Assembly: GCA_900316745.1 (NCBI GenBank)
Contig: ONEB01000004.1
Span: forward strand, 62,001-126,000
From: an uncultured Eubacteriales bacterium
GTDB taxonomy: Bacteria; Bacillota; Clostridia; Oscillospirales; Oscillospiraceae
Length of the DNA stretch: 64,000 nucleotides
Reading direction: 5' to 3'
Shown here: positions 50,068-59,958 of the stretch, piece by piece
Layout: each line of letters opens with the position of its first letter
Numbering within the stretch: the first letter of the stretch is position 1
Notes under the pieces: generated by a model
The model's input: only the letters and a program-made list of their open reading frames with translations
Databases searched by the model: none
What the model was told of the DNA's origin: nothing
Program-made: the position numbers and the translations under genes

Positions 50068-51504
50068 ATGTTCTGGGCGGCGCTGATCGTTTCGATCATC
50101 AATGCGATCTCCAATTTCATCAGCAGCCTGTATAAGTACCGCGACGTACTGATCTACACCGGTATCTTCTTCACGCGCAAATTCAAGCCCGCCAAAAATC
50201 AGCACAAGTACGCCATCCTGATCGCGGCGCGCAATGAGTCCACCGTCATCGGGAACCTCATCGCCTCCATCCGCGCACAGGACTACCCGGCGGAGCTGAT
50301 CGATATCTTCGTCGCTGCTGACAACTGCACGGACAATACCGCCGAGATCGCCCGCTCGCACGGCGCCTACTGCTACGAGCGCTTTGACAACGAGCACCGC
50401 ACCAAGGGCTTCGCGCTGCAGTTTCTCGTTGAGAACATCCGGCGCGACTTCGGCATCTACGCTTATGAGGGCTATATCATCTTCGACGCCGACAACCTCT
50501 TAAAGCGCGACTTCATGTCCCGCATGAACGACGCCTTTGACGCGGGCGAGAAGATCGTCACGTCCTACCGCAACACCAAGAACTTCGACACCAACTGGAT
50601 CAGCGCCTCCTACGGCATCCACTGGCTGCGCACGATCCGAAACGAGCACCGCGCGCGCTCGTTTTACCACCTTGCCACGCGCATTCAGGGCACGGGCTTC
50701 CTCTTCGCCGCCGAGATCATCGAAAACGGCTGGAACTACACGTCCCTCACCGAGGACCGCGCGTTTTGTGCCGACGCTGTCGCAAACGGCTATAAAATCA
50801 GCTACAACAACGCCGCCGAGTTCTATGATGAGCAGCCCGTTGACATTAAGATCGCCATGCGCCAGCGCATCCGCTGGGCAAAGGGTCACCTGCAGGCGTT
50901 CGTGGAGACGGGGCCGCAGCTGTTTTCCCATATCTTCGTGACGCACGGTATGGCAAACCGCGACGAGCCGGCAGACGCCCCGTGGTGGAAGCGCCTGTTC
51001 AATAACATCCGCCTGCGCTTCATGAGCTTCGATATGCTCACGATCGTCTATCCGCGCGCGCTTGTGTCGTTTTTCAAAAAGCTTGTCGTGATCGCCCTTA
51101 GGATCGTCATGGTCTATGCCACGGGCTATGCCTTCGTCCGCGCCGGCATGATGCCGTGGTGGGGACAGTCGATCGTCAGAGCGCTGCATCTGGCGTGGAC
51201 GGCCTCGAGCGAGCAGCAGGCGGTGTTCCTGCTGTGGGTGTTCCTGCTCTCCTGGACGATCAACGGCTGCCTGACGAATATGATCTACGCGGCCTACGTC
51301 TTTGTGTCTGAGTATAAGCGCATCGTGCCGATCAAGTGGTACCGCAAGCTCTGGTACATCTTCACGTTCCCGATCTTCGACCTCATCGGCAAGCTCTCGC
51401 TGATCATCGCCCTGTTCAGCCACGTCGAGTGGAAGCCCATCCCGCACAACGCCGACGTGAGTCTGGACGATCTCGAGCAGAAGCACGCGGGCGCTGCAAA
51501 ATGA
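50068..51504 (+). CDS. Membrane glycosyltransferase family 2 (BcsA/NodC-like)
   Basis: The 478-residue protein has an N-terminal TM (about 1-20). The GT-A domain has ILIAARNESTVIGNLIASI, FVAADNCTDNTAEIA, a DADN metal motif (IIFDADNLL), LTEDRAFCADA and QRIRWAKGHLQ (the Q/RxxRW processive signature). Three or four C-terminal TM helices follow. This layout is typical of processive polysaccharide synthases. The polymer is unknown and no accessory gene is adjacent. A strong promoter and a clear SD (GGGAGG) suggest constitutive expression. Confidence 0.92.
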   Translation: MFWAALIVSIINAISNFISSLYKYRDVLIYTGIFFTRKFKPAKNQHKYAILIAARNESTVIGNLIASIRAQDYPAELIDIFVAADNCTDNTAEIARSHGAYCYERFDNEHRTKGFALQFLVENIRRDFGIYAYEGYIIFDADNLLKRDFMSRMNDAFDAGEKIVTSYRNTKNFDTNWISASYGIHWLRTIRNEHRARSFYHLATRIQGTGFLFAAEIIENGWNYTSLTEDRAFCADAVANGYKISYNNAAEFYDEQPVDIKIAMRQRIRWAKGHLQAFVETGPQLFSHIFVTHGMANRDEPADAPWWKRLFNNIRLRFMSFDMLTIVYPRALVSFFKKLVVIALRIVMVYATGYAFVRAGMMPWWGQSIVRALHLAWTASSEQQAVFLLWVFLLSWTINGCLTNMIYAAYVFVSEYKRIVPIKWYRKLWYIFTFPIFDLIGKLSLIIALFSHVEWKPIPHNADVSLDDLEQKHAGAAK

Positions 51505-51509
51505 AAAAC

Positions 51510-51551
51510 CTCCCTCATCCGTCCGAACGGCTGGGGGAGTTCGATTTTTTT
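51510..51551 (+). terminator. Candidate terminator of the glycosyltransferase gene
   Basis: A roughly 13-bp stem (51510-51522 with 51527-51539) with one mismatch and one wobble is followed, five bases later, by seven T. Confidence 0.6.
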
Positions 51552-51591
51552 GCGGCGCGGCGCAAATATGCTTTCTTTATTCATAAAACTA

Positions 51592-51600
51592 TGGTATAAT
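51592..51600 (+). promoter_or_regulatory. Extended -10 promoter of secA
   Basis: TG, one base and a perfect TATAAT lie about 50 bp before the ATG; the -35 is weak. A small GCTGG/CCAGC hairpin lies in the leader. Confidence 0.6.
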
Positions 51601-51650
51601 CCTATATTACGCTGGGATACCAGCGGAACTGTAAGGAGTGTATTCGATCT

Positions 51651-54428
51651 ATGGGTTTTCTGAAAAAGCTGTTCGGATCGCACAGCGACCACGAACTGAA
51701 AAAGATCTATCCGATCGTTGATAAAATCGAAGCGCTGGAGCCGACCTACGCCGCCATGAGCGCCGAGGAACTCAGATCGCAGACGGATCTGTTCAAGGAG
51801 CGCTACCAGAACGGCGAGGATCTGGACGACATGCTGCCCGAGGCCTTTGCCGTCGCGCGCGAGGCGTGCTCGCGCGTGCTGAAGATGCGTCCGTTCCGCG
51901 TCCAGCTCGTCGGCGGCATCGTCCTGCATCAGGGGCGTATTGCCGAGATGAAGACCGGCGAGGGCAAGACGCTCGTCGCCGTCCTGCCCGCGTACTTAAA
52001 CGCCATCACCGGTGAGGGCGTCCACATCGTAACGGTCAACGACTACCTCGCCAAGCGCGACAGCGAGTGGATGGGCAAGGTCTATCGCTACCTCGGGCTC
52101 AGCGTCGGCCTGATCGTCCACGGGCTCACGAACGCGCAGCGCCGCGAGGCCTATGCCGCCGATATCACCTACGGCACGAACAACGAGATGGGCTTTGACT
52201 ATCTGCGCGACAACATGGCGATCTACAAGACGCAGATGGTGCAGCGCGGGCATGCCTTTGCCATCGTGGACGAGGTGGACTCCATCCTCATCGACGAGGC
52301 GAGAACGCCGCTCATCATCTCCGGCGAGGGCGATGAGAGCACGGATCTCTACGCCCGCGCGGAGGATTTTGTCTCCCGCCTGAAAGTCAAAGTCTATGCC
52401 TCCATCGACGAGAAGGAGGAGGAGGACGAGGATCTCGACGCCGACTACGTTGTGGACGAAAAGGCGCGCACCGCCACGCTCACCGCCCGCGGCATCGCCA
52501 AGGCCGAGACGGCGTTTGGCCTCGAAAACCTCGCCGACCTCGAAAACTCCACGCTCTCGCACCACATCAACCAGGCGCTGAAGGCCCACGGCATCATGAA
52601 GCGCGACATCGACTACGTCGTCAAGGACGGCGAGGTCATCATCGTCGATGAGTTCACCGGCCGCCTCATGCTCGGCCGCCGTTACAGCGAGGGTCTGCAC
52701 CAGGCCATCGAGGCCAAGGAGCATGTGGACGTCCAGCGCGAGAACAAAACGCTCGCGACCATCACGTTCCAGAACTTCTTCCGTCTCTACGGCAAGCTCT
52801 CCGGCATGACCGGCACGGCCATGACCGAGGAAGAGGAGTTTGCCGCCATCTATAACCTCGATATCATCGAGATCCCGACGAACAAGCCCCTCGCGCGCAT
52901 CGACAATCCCGACGTCGTCTATAAGACCGAGGCGGGCAAGGACCGCGCCGTCATCGAGCAGATCAAGGCCTGCCACGCCAAGGGGCAGCCCGTTCTGGTC
53001 GGCACGGTCAGCATCGACAAGTCGGAGCATCTGGATAAGCTCCTGAAGCGCGAGAAGATCCCCCACAATGTCCTGAACGCCAAGAACCACGAAAAGGAAG
53101 CCGAGATCATCGCCCAGGCGGGCAAGCTCGGCGCCGTCACGATCGCGACGAACATGGCCGGCCGTGGTACAGATATCATGCTCGGCGGCAACGCGGACTA
53201 TCTCGCCCGCGCCGATATGCGCAAGGCCGAAATCCCCGAGGAGATCATCCTCGAGGCGACGGGCTATGCCGAGACGGACAACGAGGAGGTGCTCGCCGCG
53301 CGTCAGTTTTATGCCGACCACGTCGCGCAGCACAAGGTCTCCATTGACGCCGAGGCCGACAAGGTGCGCGCCGCCGGCGGTCTCTTCATCGTCGGCACCG
53401 AGCGCCATGAGTCGCGCCGTATCGACAACCAGCTCCGCGGCCGCAGCGGCCGTCAGGGCGACCCCGGCGAGAGCCGCTTCTTCATCGCCATGACGGACGA
53501 CGTCATGCGTCTGTTCGGCTCCGAGCGCATGATGAGCATGATGGACACCCTCGGCGTGGACGAAGACACCCCGCTCGACCACAAGATGCTCTCCAACGCC
53601 ATCGAGCAGGCGCAGCGCACGGTGGAAAGCCGCAACTTCCAGACCCGTAAGAGCGTCTTGGAATATGACGACGTCATGAACGTCCAGCGCAATATCATCT
53701 ACGGCGAGCGCCGCAAGGTGCTCGATGGGGAGGACCTGCAGGAGCAGGTGCAGAGCATGATCCGGGAGTTTATCTCGGTGAACCTCAACGCCGTCCTCCA
53801 CGGCGGGCATCCCGAGAGCGAGCAGCAGCTGCAGGAGGCGCTGAGCCCCTTCTACAAGCTCTTCCTGCGCCCCGGCGAGCTGAAGTATGACCCGTCAGAC
53901 CTCCGCAAGCTCACGCCCGACCGCCTCACGGACGATGTGATGGCGATCGCCGAGCGCGTCTATGCCGAGCGCGAGGCAGCCTTCGGCAATCAGGAGAATT
54001 CCGATGTGCCGCTCATGCGCGAGCTCGAGCGCGTGATCCTTTTGCGCGTCGTGGACGAATACTGGATGGAGCACATCGACGCCATGACGGATCTCCGCCA
54101 GGGCATCGGCCTGCGCGGCTACGGCAACGTCAAGCCCGTGGACGCCTACAAGCAGGAGGGCTTCCAGATGTTCGACGCCATGACCGAGGGCATCCGCGAG
54201 GAGACCGTGCGCAGGCTCTTCACCGTGCGCATCCGCCGCGAGCAGAAGCTCGAGCGCAAGAGCGTGGCGAAAAACGCCGCCGCCAACGCCGGGGGAGACG
54301 CCTCTCTCAAGAAGCAGCCCGTCCGCCGCGTGAAAAAGCCCGGCCGGAACGATCCCTGCCCCTGCGGCAAAAAGCGCCCGAACGGCCTGCCCATGAAGTA
54401 TAAGGATTGCTGTGGAAGAAACGAATAA
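51651..54428 (+). CDS. secA: Protein translocase ATPase SecA
   Basis: Drives preprotein export through SecYEG. The 925-residue protein has [11 protein letters not shown] (Walker A), the [19 protein letters not shown] motif with DEAD-like box, [18 protein letters not shown] and [20 protein letters not shown]-terminal zinc-binding SEC-C motif (CPCG...CC) occupies the last 25 residues. An acidic insertion ([12 protein letters not shown], about 255-266) lies within the first nucleotide-binding domain region. It overlaps pgeF by 17 bp. The SD (AAGGAG) is about 12 nt from the ATG. Confidence 0.98.
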   Translation: MGFLKKLFGSHSDHELKKIYPIVDKIEALEPTYAAMSAEELRSQTDLFKERYQNGEDLDDMLPEAFAVAREACSRVLKMRPFRVQLVGGIVLHQGRIAEMKTGEGKTLVAVLPAYLNAITGEGVHIVTVNDYLAKRDSEWMGKVYRYLGLSVGLIVHGLTNAQRREAYAADITYGTNNEMGFDYLRDNMAIYKTQMVQRGHAFAIVDEVDSILIDEARTPLIISGEGDESTDLYARAEDFVSRLKVKVYASIDEKEEEDEDLDADYVVDEKARTATLTARGIAKAETAFGLENLADLENSTLSHHINQALKAHGIMKRDIDYVVKDGEVIIVDEFTGRLMLGRRYSEGLHQAIEAKEHVDVQRENKTLATITFQNFFRLYGKLSGMTGTAMTEEEEFAAIYNLDIIEIPTNKPLARIDNPDVVYKTEAGKDRAVIEQIKACHAKGQPVLVGTVSIDKSEHLDKLLKREKIPHNVLNAKNHEKEAEIIAQAGKLGAVTIATNMAGRGTDIMLGGNADYLARADMRKAEIPEEIILEATGYAETDNEEVLAARQFYADHVAQHKVSIDAEADKVRAAGGLFIVGTERHESRRIDNQLRGRSGRQGDPGESRFFIAMTDDVMRLFGSERMMSMMDTLGVDEDTPLDHKMLSNAIEQAQRTVESRNFQTRKSVLEYDDVMNVQRNIIYGERRKVLDGEDLQEQVQSMIREFISVNLNAVLHGGHPESEQQLQEALSPFYKLFLRPGELKYDPSDLRKLTPDRLTDDVMAIAERVYAEREAAFGNQENSDVPLMRELERVILLRVVDEYWMEHIDAMTDLRQGIGLRGYGNVKPVDAYKQEGFQMFDAMTEGIREETVRRLFTVRIRREQKLERKSVAKNAAANAGGDASLKKQPVRRVKKPGRNDPCPCGKKRPNGLPMKYKDCCGRNE

Positions 54429-55221
54429 CAAAACCGAATGGCTCCGGCACGCGGAAAACTGCGTGGTGTTCTACACCGCGCCGAACATCCCCGCGCGCCA
54501 CGCCTTTACCACGCGCCTCGGCGGCGTCAGCACCGGTACGCTCCAGAGCCTGAACCTCTCCGTCCGCCGGGGCGACACGCCCCGCAACGTGCGCGAAAAC
54601 TTCCGCCGCCTCTCCGCGGCGACCGGCATGGATCTCACGCGAATGGTCTATGCCCGACAGGTGCACGGCACCGAGGTGCATCCCGCTGTTTCGGCAGAGC
54701 TTCAGGAGTCTGAGCGCGAGCCGCGCTTTCTGTGCGACGGGTTTGTGACGAATGAGCCCGGCGTTCCGATCGCGGTGTTCATGGCCGACTGCCTGCCCGT
54801 GCTGCTGCACGACGCTGAGCACGGCGTCATCGGCGCGGTGCACTGCGGCTGGCGCAGCTCCGTGGGAGACATTCTCGCCGAGGCCCTGCGGCAGATGACC
54901 GCGCTCGGCGCTGAGATCTCCTGCGTCCGCGCCGCCATCGGACCCGGCATCGGGTTTGATCACTTCGAGGTCGGCGACGAGGTCATCCATGCCGCCGAGC
55001 GGCTCATCGGCGATGTGTTGCCCTTCGTGCGCACCGGCCCAAACGGCAGACCCATGCTCGATCTCAAGGGCGTGAACGCCGCGAGACTCCGGCAGCTCGG
55101 CGTGCCGGAGGCGCAGATCAGCGTCTCCGACCTCTGCACGATGTGCATGCCGGACGTCTTCTGGTCGCACCGTGCAACCCACGGCGCGCGCGGCGTACAG
55201 GCCGCAATCATTACCCTGTAA
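54412..55221 (+). CDS. pgeF: PgeF/YlmD-family laccase-domain protein (peptidoglycan editing factor)
   Basis: The 269-residue protein of the DUF152/multicopper-polyphenol-oxidase family has [55 protein letters not shown] and a terminal [10 protein letters not shown]. The metal-site His and Cys (H in QVHG, C in ADC, H in VHCGW) are retained. Members have purine nucleoside phosphorylase activity and/or edit cytoplasmic muropeptides. The GTG start lies inside secA. The genes are translationally coupled. Confidence 0.93.
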   Translation: MEETNNKTEWLRHAENCVVFYTAPNIPARHAFTTRLGGVSTGTLQSLNLSVRRGDTPRNVRENFRRLSAATGMDLTRMVYARQVHGTEVHPAVSAELQESEREPRFLCDGFVTNEPGVPIAVFMADCLPVLLHDAEHGVIGAVHCGWRSSVGDILAEALRQMTALGAEISCVRAAIGPGIGFDHFEVGDEVIHAAERLIGDVLPFVRTGPNGRPMLDLKGVNAARLRQLGVPEAQISVSDLCTMCMPDVFWSHRATHGARGVQAAIITL

Positions 55222-55240
55222 GGGAGGGTTCGATCCCCCT

Positions 55241-56809
55241 ATGAAACGAAAACGCTATCTCGTTGCCGCGCTGGCGCTGAGCATGTCGCTCGCGATCTTC
55301 GGCTGCGGCAGGGAGGAAACCAAACAGCAGGAGGAGACGCACGACAGCAGCGTCGTTGCCGAGGTCATCTCGGACGGGAAGTTCACGCTGAACTATACCC
55401 CGAACGCCTCCATGAACCCCTACACGACGACGAGCGAATTAAACCGCGTCGTCTCCGAGCTTGTCTATGAGACGCTCACCGTCGTGGACGGCACGTTCCT
55501 CGTCCAGCCGGGGCTGTTCACCAAGTGGAGCAGCGAGGACGGCGTCCACTGGACGTTCACGGTCGATACAGCGCGGCAGTTCCACGACGGGCATGCGATG
55601 TCCGCCGCCGACGCCGCCTATTCGATCCAGTGCGCCATGGAGTCCGAGACCTACGCTGCGCGTCTGCGCCATGTCGTGAGCGCCGAGCTCGGCGAGGAAG
55701 AGGGCACGGTCACGGTCACGATGGACGCCGCGAATACGCAGCTGCCGGCCCTGCTGAACATTCCTGTCATCGCCAACAACTGCCTCGGCATGAATCTCGC
55801 GCCCGGCACGGGACCGTATCAGTTTGAGGGTGACGGCACGTCCCTGACCGTCTTTTCGGGACATCCGGACGCAGAGGAGATGCCGGTGGACCGGATCGAG
55901 CTCGCGTCCTTCCCGAACATGGAGGACATCGTGAATGCCTTCAGCTCCGGCACGCTCGATCTCGTCTGCAACGATCCGACTGGCGCCATCGACCTCGGCT
56001 TCGGCACGGTCAGCGAGGCGCGGCAGTACTCCACCACGAATCTGCAGTATGTCGGCTTCAATACCAACAGCCCGCTGTTTCTTGTGCCCGAGCGCCGCGC
56101 CGCGCTCACGCACCTGATCGACCGCGCCTATGCCGTCGCCATGCTCAACGACTCCGCCGTGGCAGCGCCGCTGCCGTTCCACCCCGTGAGCCCGTATTAC
56201 GATGAGCAGCTCGCCGCAACCCTGACGTATGATCCCGAGCTCGGGAAAAAGGCGCTGGAAAACGCGCACATCGTGGACTATGACGGCGATGACCAGCGCG
56301 AGTATCTGCTCGGAACGGACGAATCCTCCGCGCAGAAGATCAGCCTGACGTTCCTTGTGTGCAGCGACAGCACGCAGAAGACCGCCATCGCCAACAAGAT
56401 CGCGGGCGATCTCACCGCGCTCGGCATCCATACCACGGTCAAGAGTCTGGCGTGGGAGGAGTACCTCGCCGCGCTCCAGAGCGGAAACTTCGATCTCTAC
56501 TACGGCGAGGTGCGCCTCGGCGCGGACTTTGATCTCGCCCCGCTGCTCGCGCCGGGCGGCGCGCTGAGCTACGGCGGCATCACGAACGGCGCCTACTCCG
56601 AGGCAAACACCGCCTATCTCTCCGCCTCGGACGCCGACCGCTCCGCCGCCGCCAAGACCCTTTTGCGTCTCGTCGCGGAAAACGCGCCCATCATCCCCGT
56701 CTGCTTTGAAAAGCATGAGGTCTGCGCGCACCGCGGCATCGTGGGCGGCTTCATGCCGACACAATATAATATCTTCAACAATCTCCCCGAATGGGTGATC
56801 CAGATCTGA
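55241..56809 (+). CDS. ABC transporter substrate-binding lipoprotein (family 5, peptide-type)
   Basis: A 522-residue SBP_bac_5 protein with a lipoprotein signal peptide (lipobox AIFGC, lipidated Cys about residue 23). It has LNYTPNASMNPYTTTSELNRVVSELVYETLTVVDGTFLVQPGLFTKWSSEDGVHWTF near the start and the typical fold through HRGIVGGFMPTQYNIFNNLPEW at the end. It probably binds peptides or similar solutes. No permease or ATPase gene is adjacent, so it is an orphan. The ATG at 55241 has GGGAGGG; the longer frame starting in pgeF is rejected. Confidence 0.92.
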   Translation: MKRKRYLVAALALSMSLAIFGCGREETKQQEETHDSSVVAEVISDGKFTLNYTPNASMNPYTTTSELNRVVSELVYETLTVVDGTFLVQPGLFTKWSSEDGVHWTFTVDTARQFHDGHAMSAADAAYSIQCAMESETYAARLRHVVSAELGEEEGTVTVTMDAANTQLPALLNIPVIANNCLGMNLAPGTGPYQFEGDGTSLTVFSGHPDAEEMPVDRIELASFPNMEDIVNAFSSGTLDLVCNDPTGAIDLGFGTVSEARQYSTTNLQYVGFNTNSPLFLVPERRAALTHLIDRAYAVAMLNDSAVAAPLPFHPVSPYYDEQLAATLTYDPELGKKALENAHIVDYDGDDQREYLLGTDESSAQKISLTFLVCSDSTQKTAIANKIAGDLTALGIHTTVKSLAWEEYLAALQSGNFDLYYGEVRLGADFDLAPLLAPGGALSYGGITNGAYSEANTAYLSASDADRSAAAKTLLRLVAENAPIIPVCFEKHEVCAHRGIVGGFMPTQYNIFNNLPEWVIQI

Positions 56810-56824
56810 CAGGAGGAACGCGAC

Positions 56825-57202
56825 ATGACAGACAAACAGCTCATCGATCTCGCCGTTGAGGCTTCCAAAAACGCCTATGTGCCGTATTCGCACTTCGCCG
56901 TGGGCGCCGCGCTCGAGTGCGCCGACGGCACGGTGTTCACCGGCTGCAACGTCGAAAACGCGGCGCTGGGCAGCACGATCTGCGCCGAGCGCACCGCTGC
57001 CTGCAAGGCCATCAGCGAGGGGCATCGCGACTTCGTCCGCATCGCCGTCTACGGCGACGGGGAGGGATACTGCTATCCCTGCGGCGCGTGCCGCCAGTTC
57101 CTCGCGGAGTTCGCGCCCGAGATGGAGGTGCTCTCCGCCAAGGCGGGGCGCTATGTGTCCAACAAGCTCTCAGAGCTCATGCCCTATACATTTAATTTCT
57201 AA
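56825..57202 (+). CDS. cdd: Cytidine deaminase
   Basis: Deaminates cytidine and deoxycytidine to the uridine forms in pyrimidine salvage. The 125-residue protein has PYSHFAVGAAL, GCNVENAALGSTICAERTA (zinc Cys and catalytic Glu) and PCGACRQFLAEF (two zinc Cys), the tetrameric Cdd type. An SD (AGGAGG) precedes the ATG, 15 bp after the SBP stop. Confidence 0.97.
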   Translation: MTDKQLIDLAVEASKNAYVPYSHFAVGAALECADGTVFTGCNVENAALGSTICAERTAACKAISEGHRDFVRIAVYGDGEGYCYPCGACRQFLAEFAPEMEVLSAKAGRYVSNKLSELMPYTFNF

Positions 57203-57207
57203 AGACG

Positions 57208-57477
57208 ATGGAACTGGAGCATTTGCGCATGTTTCTGGCCGTGGCGGAGTGCGGCAGCTTCACCGAGGCTGCCAAACGCCTCTTTGTCAGCCACTCCACC
57301 ACGAGCCGGGCTGTCTCCGCGCTGGAGCGGGAGCTGGGGGCGGAGCTTTTCCGCCGCCACAGCCGCAGCGTCATCCTCACCCCGGCGGGCGAGGTGCTTT
57401 CAGAGCGCGCCAAAGCCCTGCTGCACGAGGCGGAAGCGCTCGTCGAAGCCGTAAAAAACGCCGCGGAGACCGATTAA
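57208..57477 (+). CDS. LysR-type HTH-only protein
   Basis: An 89-residue protein consisting only of the LysR winged HTH (MELEHLRMFLAVAECGSFTEAAKRLFVSHSTTSRAVSALERELGAELFRRHSRS...) and the linker helix (to about 85). The 190-residue effector domain is missing: the frame stops at 57475 and AT-rich non-coding sequence follows. It may be a true small DNA-binding protein or a truncated LysR. It begins 5 bp after cdd and is probably cotranscribed with it. Confidence 0.75.
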   Translation: MELEHLRMFLAVAECGSFTEAAKRLFVSHSTTSRAVSALERELGAELFRRHSRSVILTPAGEVLSERAKALLHEAEALVEAVKNAAETD

Positions 57478-57531
57478 GTGGTTTTTCACAAATTATTCGT
57501 AAAAATTTTTTGGAAAACAGAGAAAATCCCC

Positions 57532-57560
57532 TTGACAACCGAGGGGATCTTTGTTATTCT
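57532..57560 (+). promoter_or_regulatory. Promoter of the S10 ribosomal operon
   Basis: Perfect TTGACA, a 17-bp spacer and TATTCT give a leader of about 275 nt before rpsJ. The -35 lies in the loop of a short hairpin. Confidence 0.75.
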
Positions 57561-57728
57561 ATCAAAGCGCCTGTCAAAGAAAGGGCGTATAATGCGATGA
57601 AGCGGGAGATTGCAGCGATTCGCTGGTAACTTCCGTGGAGTATGTCCGCTGTCGGGCTGTTGTTCCGGCAGACAATCGGGCGGCTGAGCAATACCTGCAC
57701 TTGCGTATATCACCTGTGTGGGACAACG

Positions 57729-57756
57729 CCGGCAAGCATGTTGCCGGTTTGTTTTT
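57729..57756 (+). promoter_or_regulatory. Possible transcription attenuator in the rpsJ leader
   Basis: CCGGCAA (57729-57735) pairs with TTGCCGG (57741-57747) around a 5-nt loop and is followed by TTTGTTTTT, 88 bp before rpsJ. An upstream CCGGCA at 57666-57671 could pair with the 3' arm as an antiterminator. It is consistent with leader control of ribosomal-protein synthesis. Confidence 0.6.
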
Positions 57757-57843
57757 CGGACAGGGTTTGATACGCACGGAACAGTGTATGGCTTTTTGCT
57801 CATCCGTACGAACCCACAAACATTCGTAACGGAGGAAAACACA

Positions 57844-58155
57844 ATGGCAAACAAGAAAATGATCCGCATCCGCCTCAAGGCTTACGATCATCAGCTGATC
57901 GACAAGGCCGCCGAGAAGATCGTCGAGACCGCAAAGCGCACCGAAGCGAAGGTCTCCGGTCCGATCCCCCTGCCGACCAAGACCGAGATCGTTACGATCC
58001 TGCGTGCTGTCCACAAGTACAAGGACAGCCGTGAGCAGTTTGAGCGCCGCACCCACAAGCGCCTGATCGACATCATGAACCCGACCCAGAAGACGGTCGA
58101 GGCTCTCATGAACCTGGAGCTCCCCGCCGGCGTCGAGATCGACATCAAGCTCTGA
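57844..58155 (+). CDS. rpsJ: 30S ribosomal protein S10 (NusE)
   Basis: The 103-residue protein begins [26 protein letters not shown] and contains GPIPLPTK and HKRLIDI, standard S10. It sits in the 30S head and also works in antitermination with NusB. The ATG at 57844 has GGAGG; longer frames are shadows. First gene of the S10 operon. Confidence 0.98.
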   Translation: MANKKMIRIRLKAYDHQLIDKAAEKIVETAKRTEAKVSGPIPLPTKTEIVTILRAVHKYKDSREQFERRTHKRLIDIMNPTQKTVEALMNLELPAGVEIDIKL

Positions 58156-58288
58156 GACACCCACAAATTCATCCATCACCCCAACCCACATATTAAAATA
58201 GGTGGGCGGGTCAAGTCAGAAGCCTCTGTCAGAGCACCCAATGGCTTTGTTACGCGGTCTGACCAATAACCTGAAGGAGGAAAACCCA

Positions 58289-59008
58289 ATGAAAAAAGCC
58301 ATCATCGGCAAAAAGGTCGGCATGACGCAGATCTTCGATGAAGCAGGCAAGGTCGTTCCGGTCACTGTGATCGAGGCCGGCCCCTGCACGGTCACCGCGA
58401 AGGCGACCAAGGAAAAGGAAGGCTACGACGCGATCCAGCTCGGCTTCGAGGAAGTCGCTGAGAAGAAGCTGTCCAAGCCCGAGAAGGGCCACCTGGCGAA
58501 AGCCGGCGTCGGCAACCTCAAGCATCTCAAGGAATTCAGACTTGAAGATTGCGCATCCGTGAATGTTGGCGATGTCCTCAAGGCCGACACCTTCAAAGAA
58601 GGCGACAAGGTCGACGTTACGGGCATCAGCAAAGGTAAGGGCTACGCCGGCGTCGTCAAGCGCTTCGGCCAGGGCCGTACCCCCATGACCCACGGCGGCG
58701 GTCCTGTCCACCGTCACGCCGGTTCCATGGGCTCCAGCACCGATCCTTCCCGTATCTTCCCGGGCAAGAAGCAGGCTGGTCACATGGGCGTCGAGCAGGT
58801 CACCGTTCAGAATCTGGACGTTGTCAAGGTCGATCCCGAGCTCAACATGATCGTTATCCGCGGCGCGATCCCCGGCCCGAAGGGCGGCATCGTGTATGTC
58901 AAGAGCACCGTCAAGAAGCTCATCGAGAAGAAGGGCGACGCCGGTATCTCTTCCAACCCGCAGAAGGCCAGCGGCCGCAACCCGCAGAAGGCTTCCGCCA
59001 GAAAGTAA
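58289..59008 (+). CDS. rplC: 50S ribosomal protein L3
   Basis: A 239-residue protein starting [20 protein letters not shown], with the conserved [34 protein letters not shown] loop reaching the peptidyl transferase region. The C-terminus is longer than usual, with a short Lys/Ser/Asn-rich tail containing two NPQKAS repeats. SD AAGGAGG is present. 133 bp of spacer separates it from rpsJ, larger than the other gaps in this operon. Confidence 0.97.
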   Translation: MKKAIIGKKVGMTQIFDEAGKVVPVTVIEAGPCTVTAKATKEKEGYDAIQLGFEEVAEKKLSKPEKGHLAKAGVGNLKHLKEFRLEDCASVNVGDVLKADTFKEGDKVDVTGISKGKGYAGVVKRFGQGRTPMTHGGGPVHRHAGSMGSSTDPSRIFPGKKQAGHMGVEQVTVQNLDVVKVDPELNMIVIRGAIPGPKGGIVYVKSTVKKLIEKKGDAGISSNPQKASGRNPQKASARK

Positions 59009-59026
59009 GGAAAGGAGAGTTAAGAA

Positions 59027-59650
59027 ATGCCGAAAGCAAATCTGTTCAACATGGCCGGCGAAAACGTCGGCGAGGTTACCCTCTCCGAAGCCGTTTTCGG
59101 GGTGGAACCCAACAAGTCCGTGCTGCACGATTCTGTCAAGAATCACCTCGCCAACTGCCGTCAGGGCACGCAGAGTGCTCTCACGAAGGGCGAAGTCAGC
59201 TACACCACCGCCAAGCCCTGGCGCCAGAAAGGCACCGGCCGCGCACGCGCCGGCTACAAGGGCTCCCCGGTGTGGACCCACGGCGGCGTCGCGTTTGCGC
59301 CGAAGCCGCGTGATTACAGCTACACGCTCAACAAGAAGGTTAAGCGTCTGGCTCTCAAGAGCGCTCTGAGCGCCAAGGCCGCCGAGGAGAAGATCCTCGT
59401 CATCGACGGTCTGGCTGTCGAAGAGATCAAGACCGCTCCCTTCAAGGCGTTCCTCGACAAGATCGGCGTTGACGGCAAGGCGCTCGTCATCACCGAGAAC
59501 GTCGATGAGAAGGTCGTCAAGTCCGCCCGCAACATCCCCGGCGTGACCACCACCACCGCCACCATTCTCAGCCCCTATGCGATCCTGAACAACCGCGTTC
59601 TCGTCGTTGACAAGGCTGCGCTCCAGAAAATCGAGGAGGTGTTCGCATGA
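59027..59650 (+). CDS. rplD: 50S ribosomal protein L4
   Basis: A 207-residue protein with WRQKGTGRARAGYKGSPVWTHGGVAF, the extended exit-tunnel loop, then the globular domain. In enterics L4 represses its own operon by binding the S10 leader; whether it acts on the leader here is unknown. The stop overlaps rplW by 4 bp. Confidence 0.97.
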   Translation: MPKANLFNMAGENVGEVTLSEAVFGVEPNKSVLHDSVKNHLANCRQGTQSALTKGEVSYTTAKPWRQKGTGRARAGYKGSPVWTHGGVAFAPKPRDYSYTLNKKVKRLALKSALSAKAAEEKILVIDGLAVEEIKTAPFKAFLDKIGVDGKALVITENVDEKVVKSARNIPGVTTTTATILSPYAILNNRVLVVDKAALQKIEEVFA

Positions 59651-59943
59651 GAACCGCATACGACGTCATTCTCCGCCCGATCATCACCGAGCAGTCCATG
59701 GAAGACCTCGACATCAAAAAGTATGTCTTTGAAGTCGCCGTCGACGCCGGCAAGATCGAGATCAAGAAGGCGATCGAAGAGATCTTCGACGTCAAGGTCA
59801 TCAAAGTGACCACCACCATGATCCACCCCAAAGAGAAGCGTGTCGGCGGCAACCCCTCCGGCATGACCGCCAAGCGCAAAAAGGCTGTGGTCAAGCTCTC
59901 CGCCGACTCGAAGAACATCGATATCTTCGAGGGCATGGTGTAA
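59647..59943 (+). CDS. rplW: 50S ribosomal protein L23
   Basis: A 98-residue protein beginning MRTAYDVILRPIITEQSM, with KYVFEVAVDAGKIEIKKAIEEIFDVKV. It lies at the tunnel exit and docks trigger factor and SRP. The ATG overlaps the rplD stop region, giving translational coupling. Confidence 0.97.
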   Translation: MRTAYDVILRPIITEQSMEDLDIKKYVFEVAVDAGKIEIKKAIEEIFDVKVIKVTTTMIHPKEKRVGGNPSGMTAKRKKAVVKLSADSKNIDIFEGMV

Positions 59944-59958
59944 GGGAGGTAAAAGAGT

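Larger units (their letters stand above)
57478..57843 (+). other. 366-bp leader and intergenic region upstream of the S10 operon
   Basis: It holds a small hairpin (ATCCCCT/AGGGGAT at 57525-57547, possibly the end of the cdd unit), the rpsJ promoter, a long untranslated leader and a terminator-like hairpin. A second TATAAT (around 57587) lacks a -35. No ORF with an SD was found. Confidence 0.8.
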
